In this document: piece by piece, positions 8,765-17,448 of the stretch
Layout: each line of letters opens with the position of its first letter
Position numbering within the stretch: the stretch's first letter is position 1
Source: Chrysochromulina tobinii
Taxonomy: Eukaryota > Haptophyta > Prymnesiales > Chrysochromulinaceae
DNA length: 23,168 nucleotides
Direction: 5' to 3'
NCBI GenBank assembly: GCA_001275005.1
Contig: JWZX01003240.1
Coordinates: 1-23,168 of the forward strand
Notes under the pieces: model-generated
Told to the model about the DNA's origin: nothing
Databases searched by the model: none
What the model saw: only the letters and a program-made list of their open reading frames with translations
Made by a program: the position numbers and the translations under genes

Positions 8765-11700
8765 ATGAACACAACTCAGCGCCGCCGTCCCCAGGCCATC
8801 TTTACGGACGACCTGGTGCAGCCTCTCGAAGGTGAGCGTGCACGCCTCCTGGGACCACCTGATGCTGCCTTCACTCCATCAACGCTCCTCCCCTCTCCCC
8901 TCTGCACGCAGGCGCCATTGACGACATCGGCATCGTCGAGCGCGCGCCCAACAGCAGTGACGAGGAGAGTGGGCCGGACGACGACGACGATATCGACGAC
9001 GACGACGACATCGACGACGACGAGGAGCGGCCACGCCGCAAGCTTCCGCCGGGCGCGGTCAAGGTGCGCTGGAGCCGTCGTGAGGACGTGCGCACCGAGT
9101 ACACGGAGAACCTGCGGCTCGTCGACCGCGTCTTCCTGCTTGGCGACATCGTTGCGAGCGCAGCCGACCAGATCGGGCAGACGGGCGTCGTGGTCGGCAT
9201 GCGCATGTTCTGCGACGTGCGGCGCTCGGACGGCACCATCCTGCGCCGTGTGCCGACGCCGGTGCTGCAGCCGCTGGCTGTGTGCCGGCCGGGCGCGCTC
9301 ATCGTGCACACCGTGTGCCACTGGCTCGGGCGCATCGACGAGGTCTACGACAACGTGCACCTCGCATTCGACGACGGCAGCGCATGCAAGGTGATGCGCA
9401 CTGGGGCCAACACCCTTAACGTGCACTCGCCCACGATGGACGAGCAGACGTGGTTCTGGCCAGGGATGCGCGTCTCGGCGACGCGCGAGGTGCTCCGGCG
9501 CGCCAAGTGGACCAAGGGCTCGTACCGCAGCGGCTACGTCGGCCAGGAGGCCACTGTGACACGCGTGCAGGCGGCGCAGGCCCTAGTACGCTGGCTCGCG
9601 GCGGCGCCCGTGGATGGGCACGATCGGCTCGAGCACGCGTCCATCCAGCCGCCACCTGACATTCAACGCCCCTCGCACCTGCTCGAGCTCCAGCACCACC
9701 ACGCGCGCACGTGCTGGCGACTGGGCGAGCACGCCACCATCGCACCGGACGAGGTAGAGAGGCTGCTGCTCAAGGCGGCCACCGCCGCCGGAGCTGAGGA
9801 GGACAATCAGCAGAATGGCAGCACCGGTGCGGCCCCCGCGGGCGCCGCCGCCGCCACCGGCTCAGGCGGCGGCAAGAAGCAACGCAAGGAGAAGAAGCGC
9901 GTTCAAGCCATCGAGAGTTGCGTCGAGGTGCTCGCATGCCATACGCGGGTGGACGTGCTCTGGCAGGACGGCACGCGCGACACGGACGGTGAGGCGACGG
10001 TGTACGCGCCCGCCAAGCACGTCGACGGCTACTACGAGTTCTGGCCGCAGGACTTAGTCGTGGGCAAGTCACCCACGGCCGCGCCCGCGGACCGACGCGG
10101 CGAGATGCCACCAGTGGGTGTGGTCGAGAGCGTCAACCATGAGCAGCGTATCTGCGTCGTGACGTGGCGCGGCGCTGAGGCGGGCGCGGATGGCACGCCC
10201 GGGCACGCCGCCAAGCGCGAGGTCGTGCCCGTCTACGAACTCTCGCCCCATCCCGACTTTAGCTTCAAAGTGGGAGATGTGGTGCTGCGGCTTGGGCGCG
10301 AGGCGGCGTCGACGCTGCATAGCGCCGCGGCCGAAGGCAACGGACCGACCGCCGCCGGCGCGAGCGGCGGGGGCGGCGCCGACGCTAGCGGCGCCGGCCC
10401 CGCCGATGACGTCGATGACGTCGATAACTACGACGACGACGGTGCCGGCGGCGCGGTCGGTGCCGGCGACGACGAGGTCGGTGCCGGCGGCGCCGACTTG
10501 GAGCTCGCGCGGAGCAGCCTGCGCTACATCGGCGAGGTGGTGACGGTGGGCACCTTGCTCACTGTGCGTTGGATGGACGGTACGCTCGGCACGGTGAAGC
10601 CGGAGGAGGCGTACCTCGTCAACACCGAAGAGGAGGATGAGCAGCCGCCCGAGGAGGACGAGGGCTCGCATGATGACGAGGGGGACCCTGCCTATGCGTA
10701 CGACGATGACGAGGCTTCGGAAGCGATCGAAGCCGATCGCGTGCCGGTGGCTCGTCGAGCTCGCGCGCGTGGTTCTGACGACGAAGGGGATGGCGACTCC
10801 TCGGGCTGGGAAACGGTCGACGATGACGCGGACGAGGAGGACGTCGTCGACGACGAGACAGGCGAGGAGGACGAGGGAGGTGTCCCTGCGGCCGCTGCCG
10901 CCACGGCGCGCAGCGCGCCAGCGGCCGGCGACAGGGCGGAGCCCATGCAGGTCACGGCCGCGGCGCCCAGCGACGCCGAGGACGCCTCCTCTGGGAGATC
11001 GAACCCAAGGGACGCGGAGCCTGCTGCGGAGGGGGCCGCGGCAGAGGGCACCGGCGCCGAGGCGGCGCCAGGCCCGATCTCGACTGTGATCTCGACGGCG
11101 CGTACACAGGGGTTGTACTCGGAGGCGGACGAAGAGGGCGAGGAGTCTTTTGCTTCGGCCGAGGACGAGGAGGAGCCGGAGCAAGATGCCCAGGCTGCCG
11201 AGGCGGAGGACGCGCGCGAGCGCGCCGCCCGCGCCGCCGTGCAGGCGATGGTCACGGCCGAGGCGGCGGCCGCCCGGAGTGCTGAGGAGCGCGCTGCCAT
11301 CGCGGCGTACGCCGAGCACGACCATTTTTGGGTTGACGAATCCGAGGCGCCGTGGAGCTGGCACCACTACTACCACCCGCCGGGCGCCTCCGCCTCGTCC
11401 TCCTCCTCCGCCGCCGCCGCGCCGCCGCCGCCGCTGGTCCTGCCGCCCAAGTTTGCCAAGACGGCACAGAAGCAGTGGCGGCTGCTGCAGGCGGGGCTGC
11501 CCGAGGGCATTTACGTGGTCGCTTGCTCGGGGCGAGTGGACCTGATGAGCGTGCTCATCACCGGCCCGCCGGGCACGCCATACCAGGACGCCGTCTTCAT
11601 CTTCGACGTGCAGCTGCCCCCCGAGTTTCCCCAGCAGCCCCCCCTCGTGCACTACCTCTCGCACGGGCAGCGCATCAACCCGAACTTGTACGAGAATGGC

Positions 11701-12582
11701 AAGGTTTGCCTCTCGCTCCTCGGAACTTGGACGGGGCATCAATCGTGTGAGCTGTGGAACCCGGACACGTCGACCGTGCTCCAGATCCTTCTGTCCATCC
11801 AGGCGCTCGTGCTGTGCGAGATGCCCTACTTCAACGAGGCAGGCTACGACAAGCAGCTAGGTACCGTCGAGGGAGCCCACCATGCGCGTAGGTATAACGA
11901 GGGCGCGCTGCTGCTCACCATCAAGGCGATGACCACCACGCTGCAGCACCTCTCGCCCCCGTTTGAGCGCCTCACCCGCCTCCATTTCCGCACCGTGCGG
12001 CGGCGGGTCCTCGAGAGGCTCCACACCCTTCTCAAGCTCAAGCCACCCGACGAGGAACCGCCGCAGCCGCAGCTGCAGCTGCAGCCGCCGCTGCCACCGC
12101 CACCGCCACTGCCACCGCAGCCGTCCGCCGCGGGCACCTCGGGCGCTGTCGCGAGCAGAACGCCGGGCACGAGCGAAGCACCTGCCGTGGCGACGCCCGC
12201 GACAGCGCCCGAGCCAACGCCCGCGACAGCGCCCGAGCCAACGCCCGCGACAGCGCCCGAGGCGACGCACGCTTCTGAGGGCAGTGCCGCCGCCGCGCCC
12301 ATTCGCACGGGACGTGGTACGGGTGCTGGTGGCGCGGGCGGCAAAGAGGCTCTCCCAGCTGCGACGACGGGCCCCGTGGCGGAGGCACAGCTGTGCGGCA
12401 TTCTCAATGATATGCCCTCCCTCGGGTTCCTACACTCGCTGGCGCGTCAGATGGCTGCGCTTACAACCGCCTTTGACGAAATCGAGCTCGACGACGAGTG
12501 CACGCCCGCTGCCTCTGCCGCAGCCGCCTGCAGCAGCAGCACCAGCGACGCCGGCGCACCCGCGCAGACCGAGGCATTATGA
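8765..12582 (+). CDS. UBE2O: UBE2O-like E2/E3 hybrid ubiquitin-conjugating enzyme
   Basis: Two exons, 8765-8831 and 8912-12582, are joined across an 80-base GT-AG intron and encode 1245 residues; the ATG opens exon 1 and the frame rejoins exactly. The N-terminal half has acidic runs (Asp-rich, about 45-61 and 510-640) and several SH3-like/Tudor-like strands such as VFLLGDIVASAADQIGQTG, like the substrate-recognition regions of UBE2O. The UBC domain is at about 870-1040. INPNLYENGKVCLSLLGTW places the active-site cysteine at residue 955, followed by PYFNEAGYDKQ, both typical of the UBE2O/UBE2Z branch. A Pro-rich tail contains an 8-residue PATAPEPT repeat. UBE2O ubiquitinates substrates without a separate E3, including unassembled ribosomal proteins. 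Size and motifs fit the family well. Confidence 0.9.
12198..12266 (+). repeat. 24-base repeat encoding PATAPEPT
   Basis: Almost three copies of a 24-base unit lie in the UBE2O-like tail, giving PATAPEPT twice and then PATAPEAT. They keep frame and are probably a disordered linker. Confidence 0.85.
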
Positions 12583-13409
12583 GTATCCACTTACTGACAG
12601 AGCGCCTGTGACAGAGCGCCTGTGACCGCGCGCGTCTTTGCTCCACAGTCGGACGTGCGCGAGCGGCGCGGAGCTGTGAGAACAACTCACGGCGGGCTGC
12701 AAGCTCTGGCGCCTCTCGCGCTGGGCCCCGTTGAGAGGGGCTTTGGCGCTTTGATGGCGCCGTAGGTCGTTTGATTGTTTTTCAGTAGGGCGCGCCGCCT
12801 ACGCGATACAGTACACACGCGCTCGCGCTGAGTATTTTTACGTTACGCCCCGCTCTGTCCATACTACATAGCGATGGCAAGGTGGGCATCTAGCGGTAGC
12901 GGAGCGCTCTCCCGCTGCCGGCGCGTCTTCGCTCGCGTGCCGCGCGGCACGCCGGGCGGCCGCTTAAGCGGCCGCGCGGGGGCCGCTCGTGCCTCGTCGC
13001 GTCGCGAGCCGTCGACGCGCCCGGAACCCCGGATCGGCCGCATCGGCGAACGTCTCGAGGACGCCCGGGGGCCCCCTTTAAACTACCATAACTTTCATAG
13101 GTGGTCAAGGGGAGCGGAGTAAGAAGTCGATACAAGGAACACACTCACTTTCAGTACTCAAATGAGAATCGAGCAAAAACTCCTCTTCCAATCTTGTTCC
13201 GCACAGTGAAGGCTTTGAACGTCGAACCAGGTTCGTCGCGGCGCTCAATTCCCGACCTCGAGGCACCTTGGTCGTAGGTCGTAGGGTTCGGGTCAAGGTT
13301 AGGGTTACTCATAGCGATGCATGCAGGCCACCAGATGGGCAGTGGCTCACTTTCGTCCGATTGGGGCAGTGGACAGGGTAGGGCAGGAGGCCATTCCGGT
13401 TCCGCATTT
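12583..13409. other. Intergenic region between convergent genes, with palindromes
   Basis: This 827-base gap separates the 3' ends of UBE2O-like (+) and the zinc-finger gene (-). It holds a 14-base tandem repeat just after the UBE2O stop (12596-12623, GACAGAGCGCCTGT twice), two perfect palindromes (12935-12952 and 12956-12975) and GGGGGCCCCC at 13067-13076. An 82-residue open frame at 12874-13122 is Arg/Gly/Ala-rich with no domain and is not called. Confidence 0.6.
12935..12975. repeat. Two adjacent perfect palindromes
   Basis: 12935-12952 is an 18-base perfect palindrome (GCGTGCCGCGCGGCACGC) and 12956-12975 a 20-base one (GCGGCCGCTTAAGCGGCCGC), three bases apart. Either could form a cruciform or RNA hairpin. 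They lie between convergent genes, so a transcription-end role is possible but unproven. Confidence 0.8.
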
Positions 13410-14249
13410 TTAAGCATGAGGCAGTTGATTGGCAGTGGGCAGGGTGCCATTCCGGTTCCGCCTTTTCTTCTTCTTCGGCGCCGCCGCAGCCTTGGCCGCA
13501 GCCCGGGCTTGCTGCGCCTTCACTTTCGGGCAATCGGCCACCCTGTGCCCCTCCACATTGCAGTGGAAGCACTTTACGAGAACTGGTTGCACCTTGGGAG
13601 GGCTGGGCTCCTCGTCACTGCCCTCAGCGGCCCGCCGCACGGGAGTCAACACGCCATCGGGCTCAGCGTGAGCAAACCTGCAGCTCTCTCCGCGCGTGCA
13701 TCCTCCCTTTCGCCAGTCGAAGCACACGAGACGGCCTCCGGAGGTGGGCTTCTCCACCGGCTCGGCAGGCAGCTTGCGCTTCTTAGCCTTCGCGCAGTCG
13801 GTGCAGCGAGCGCGCTCGACGCCGATGAACCCTTTCCGCAAGAAGTACTCTTGCTCACCGGCCGTGAAGATGAAGTCCGCCGAGCAGACCTTGCACGTCA
13901 AGGTCTTGTCTTGGCACGAGGCGACCGCACTGGGTGGCGGCTTGTAGGTGCCCTCTCGCCTGCGATGCCTCTTGGAGCCCGGCGAGGACCCATCTTTCGA
14001 AGCGCCGCACTTGAAGCACGATGCATTGCGTCCAAAGCACGATGCACTGCAGTTGGCGCATGTCCAGTCCTCTTGCACCTGCGGCTCCACCTCTTGCTCC
14101 TGCGTCGCAGCCCATTCTCGTTTCAATTTGCCTGCGATTCGAGAATGAGACAACTCCTCACCATTGCGTTTCAACCGTTTCGCTTCCTGCACCTCCTCTC
14201 GCGTCGGATCGCGCCCGAGGGCTGCCCGGAGCTTCTCTCGCATGCCCAT
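13410..14249 (-). CDS. Protein with four zinc-binding modules, probable RNA-binding
   Basis: A 279-residue single-exon frame runs from ATG at 14249-14247 to TAA at 13412-13410. The modules in order are: a RanBP2-like finger (W62, C64, C67, C78, C81); a zinc-ribbon like zf-Tbcl (C119, C122, C149, C152, with FIFTAGEQEYFLRKGF between); a CCCH finger (C176, C184, C190, H194); and a CCHC zinc knuckle (C227, C230, H235, C240). The N terminus (1-50) is a charged helix, and the C terminus is Lys/Arg-rich with KKKKRRNRNG (about 259-268), possibly a nuclear signal. RanBP2, CCCH and CCHC modules commonly bind single-stranded RNA, so an RNA-processing role is a fair inference. Spacing is complete in all four. 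The exact family is unknown to me. Confidence 0.8.
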   Translation of the reverse strand: MGMREKLRAALGRDPTREEVQEAKRLKRNGEELSHSRIAGKLKREWAATQEQEVEPQVQEDWTCANCSASCFGRNASCFKCGASKDGSSPGSKRHRRREGTYKPPPSAVASCQDKTLTCKVCSADFIFTAGEQEYFLRKGFIGVERARCTDCAKAKKRKLPAEPVEKPTSGGRLVCFDWRKGGCTRGESCRFAHAEPDGVLTPVRRAAEGSDEEPSPPKVQPVLVKCFHCNVEGHRVADCPKVKAQQARAAAKAAAAPKKKKRRNRNGTLPTANQLPHA

Positions 14250-14612
14250 CTTTGACCTGACGGACGCACTCTGATCACTCGGTGTCCTCGTCGACTTGGC
14301 TGCTGCAGCTCGAAAACGAAAGGAAACAACGTTTCAGGCGCGGGCTTCCGAAGACATGCGATTCGTCAAAAAGACAAAACCGCGTCGAAAAACCGACGAG
14401 ACGAAGAGCCACGTCGCGGCCCTGGGCCCTCCCTCGTGCGTGGCTTTCCACTTTGTACGAGGTCTTCTTCCACATTGCAGGCGTCGTATCAGGCGCGTTC
14501 GGAGCTCACCGTTGATTGCCTCTGATTGCCTCCGATGACCTCCGATGACCTCTGATGACCGCTGATGACGCAGGTGCGCTCGACGAGCGCCGAGCCTCGT
14601 TGATTGCCTGCG
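14250..14612. other. Region between the zinc-finger and ELP3-like genes; probable ELP3-like 5' exon and intron
   Basis: These bases lie between divergent starts. From 14513 to about 14575 the plus strand carries TGATTGCC and TGATGACC repeats, the same sense-strand motif found in the other introns here, and ends GACGCAG at 14573. A second copy of GTTGATTGCC occurs at 14599. That pattern suggests an intron of the plus-strand ELP3-like gene ending either at 14573 or at 14642 (GGGAG|GTGCCC). An upstream exon may lie in 14282-14512, where a Lys/Arg-rich frame with an ATG at 14356 is open, but I cannot fix it. Confidence 0.4.
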
Positions 14613-16230
14613 ATGACGCGTCGGCGACCCGGCCCTTGGGAGGTGCCCATGGAGAACCCGGACAAGTACAAAAACACGCGGTACTACGCGAGCAACAGCG
14701 ATCTTGAGGACATCTACCGCGCGTGGGACTCAGTCGTCGCCGAGGAGGAGCTGCCGGCGCTCGAGAAGGTCGTGCGGGCACTCGCGGCCGACGTGCCGCC
14801 GGACGCTCGTGCGTTCGAGCGCGACCTGCTCCAGCACCGCAAGGAGCACAAGATTACATTTCGCAAGGCCTCGCTGCTGCACGTTTACCACCGGCTCGTC
14901 GGCCTCGGTGAGATCGAGCCGTCGGAGCAGCTCTCGAGCCTGCTCGTCAAGAAGTCGTCCAAGTCGCAGTCAGGTGTGCTCGTGATCACGGTGCTCACCT
15001 CGCCGTACCCGACCGTGGACGGCAAGACGCAGCGCTTCTCGTGCGCTTGGAACTGCTACTACTGCCCCAACGAGCCGGGCCAGCCACGCTCATATCTTCA
15101 CGACGAGCCCGCCGTCAAGCGCGCCAATGAGAACGGGTTCGACCCCGTGCTGCAGTTCACCGACCGGGCGGCGACGCTGGCGATGAATGGACACCCGGTG
15201 GACAAGATCGAGCTGCTCGTGCTCGGCGGCACGTGGGCCTCGTACCCGCACGCGTACCAAGAGGCCTTTGTGCGCGACCTCTTCTTCGCCGCCAATACCT
15301 TCTGGCAGCGCACGAAGCGGCCGAGGCTCTCCTTGCTCGAGGAGCAGACGATCAACGAGACCGCGCGCGTCAAGATCATCGGGCTCACATTGGAGACGCG
15401 GCCGGACACGATCGACGCCGCCGAGCTGCGCCGGCTGCGCCGGTACGGCTGCACCCGCGTCCAGCTCGGCGTACAGCACATCGATGACCGGCTGCTGCGC
15501 AAGATCAACCGCGGCCATGGAGTCGCTCACGTGGCGGTGGCCCTCGCGCGCCTCAAGGACGCCTGCTTCAAGGTTGACGTGCATCTGATGCCGCAGCTGC
15601 CCTCGGCGACGCTCGAGGACGACCGGCAGATGTTCGCGCGCGTGCTGAGCGACCCGAGCCTGCAGGCGGATCAGTGGAAGATCTACCCGACGCAGGTGGT
15701 GCCTTGGACCATCATCAAGAAGTGGCACGAGGCGGGGGAGTACGAGCCGTACGCGACCGATGCGCTCGTCGGCTTGCTGATGGAGGTGAAATCTCGGGTG
15801 CATCCGTGGATCCGGCTCAACCGCGTCGTGCGCGACATCCCGATCCAGTACGTGAGCGGCGGCCTCGACGTGCCCAACCTGCGCGAGGACGTCCTCTCCG
15901 AGATGGCGCGGCGTGGCATGCGCTGCCGATGCATCCGGTGCCGCGAGATTGGTGGCGAGGCGGTGCCCCACGGCAAGGAGCGGCTCGTCGCGCGCACGTA
16001 CCTCGCCGCGGGCGCCGCAGAGCACTTTTTGTCCTTTGAGACGGCGGACGACAAGTTGATCGGCTTCCTTCGGCTGCGGCTACCAACGACGCGCCGTCGG
16101 CGTGCGCGCGCCGCCAACCTCGCCACGTATCTCACGGCCGAAAGCTACGACCCGCCCAAGCCCCGCGTCGTGGCTCTCGCCGACGCCGACGCGGAGGTGG
16201 AGCGGCAGGATATTGCTAAGGGGGGGATGC

Positions 16231-16271
<41 letters not shown>

Positions 16272-16921
16272 ACAACAACGGGTGGCCCAATGGGTGCCGC
16301 CACTTCGGCCTGGTCCCTTGCGTACCCTTCTCGCCTCCTGCGCCACGCCCTTGGTAGCGCTCGCGGCAGAGGTCGCAGAGGCGTGGCCTCTTGACCTGAT
16401 GCTCGGCGGCTCGCTGAGCGTGCTCAAGGCCCTGGGCGTGGCGGGCGTCGTAGTGGGCGCGACTGGCGTCGTGGTGGGCGAGGAGGAGGAGCACCAACCG
16501 TTTGTGGAGCTGCGCGGCGCCGCCCTAATCCGGGAGGTGCACGTGTACGGCCAGCTCATCGCCACCGAGGATAAGGGCGCGCATGCATCACAGCACGTGG
16601 GGCTCGGCACTCGACTGATGGCGGAGGCTGAACGGCGCGCGCGCGCACATGGGTTCCTCCGCGTGGCTGTCATCGCTGGGGTTGGCTCGCGCGGCTTTTA
16701 TCGAAAGCTGGGCTACCACCTCGACGAGCGCGACGGCAAGTTCATGCTGAAGCAGCTCGGGTGGCTCGCGCCGGGGCTGGCACGTGCCCGCGGCGCACAC
16801 GCTCGCGAGGACGCTTGCACTCGTGGCGCTGCTCGTGGCGATCTCGCTCATCTGGCACGCCGCGCTCAGCTGCCAGCCAGTCGGGAGGGAGTCTTGCCTC
16901 TCGGCGGCCCTGCTCGTGTGA
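14613..16921 (+). CDS. Divergent ELP3-like radical SAM/acetyltransferase with probable C-terminal membrane anchor
   Basis: The frame from 14613 (ATG; alternatives are 14649 or an upstream exon, because TGA lies at 14601) encodes a radical SAM domain with CAWNCYYC (cysteines at 15042, 15054 and 15063), LVLGGTWASYP, GLTLETRPDTI and CTRVQLGVQHID, all ELP3 signatures. RCREIGGEAVPHGKERL and FLRLRLP follow. The acetyltransferase half (ALIREVHVYGQ, GLGTRLMAEAERRA, VIAGVGSRGFYRKLGYHL) is in another frame; an intron of about 100 bases, 16270-16369 (GT-AG), would join them. ELP3 makes the cm5 modification precursor on wobble uridine of tRNA. This protein is divergent from the usual nuclear-cytosolic ELP3 in the cysteine region and has a roughly 80-residue insert with poly-Gly inside the GNAT part. 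After 16757 the well-coded frame shifts by one base and ends at TGA 16919-16921 with a hydrophobic segment (see findings). Confidence 0.75.
16224..16269 (+). repeat. GGC triplet run
   Basis: A run of about 13-14 GGC triplets encodes poly-Gly in the ELP3-like frame (poly-Ala in the next frame). It lies immediately before the inferred intron donor at 16270, so the exact boundary is uncertain. Confidence 0.85.
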
Positions 16922-17448
16922 AGGCGCGTGTGAAGACTCGTGTTTGAGAAAGGGCCCAGTCGAGTGCTGGCCTGTGGGCGGGTGCTTTCGTTTTGGTTTC
17001 CGGGGGGCCGTTGTTACACCACAAACTCGTGAACCACGGCGTCTGACACGTGACGTTGACCGGTGTTTTTGACTGACTAGATGAAGAACCATAGGCCCGC
17101 CCGTCTCTGCTTTTGCATGCTTTGGCACGGACCCACGGAGCACGGCGTGGAAATTTTCCTTGTTCTTGTACATCGACTGGCCCAGGGCCACGCCAGGTCG
17201 TGCAACAGCTTCCGTGAGAGCAAGCCGTCGTCCGCAAAGGGCACGCTCACACTCACATCGTTGCACTCGATGTCGAGCGGCTACCGCCCCATGTTCTCGA
17301 CGCTTGCTGATCAGATAAACTGCCAGATTCCAACCCTGACCAGCCAGAAATCAATTGCGCATCTCGCGAATCCCATCGCCAAGACGGTCATGGGACCGAC
17401 AGTCTACGTCGCGCCGCACAGCCTGTCCCTCTGGCTGAACACCACTTG
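16922..17448. other. Intergenic region between convergent genes, with one weak open frame
   Basis: This is 527 bases between the ELP3-like stop (+) and the TMEM16 stop (-). A plus-strand frame at 17081-17452 would encode 123 residues from ATG, overlapping the TMEM16 stop by four bases. It has no recognisable domain and only moderate third-position GC, so it is noted but not called as a gene. Confidence 0.5.

Noticed and set aside
10069-11742. A 557-residue open frame on the minus strand opposite UBE2O-like
   Set aside because: It lies antisense to a strongly supported gene; GC-ending codons keep the opposite strand free of stops. It is Arg/Gly-rich with no domain.
12956-12975. NotI-AflII-NotI palindrome as a cloning linker
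   Set aside because: No vector sequence surrounds it and it sits in continuous GC-rich genomic sequence next to another natural-looking palindrome; kept only as a palindrome.
13276-13310. TTAGGG/AGGGTT-like phrases
   Set aside because: Only one or two imperfect copies; not a telomere repeat array.
15090-16025. A 311-residue minus-strand frame opposite the ELP3-like gene
   Set aside because: It is a shadow of the radical SAM frame with the same GC-rich codon effect and no domain.
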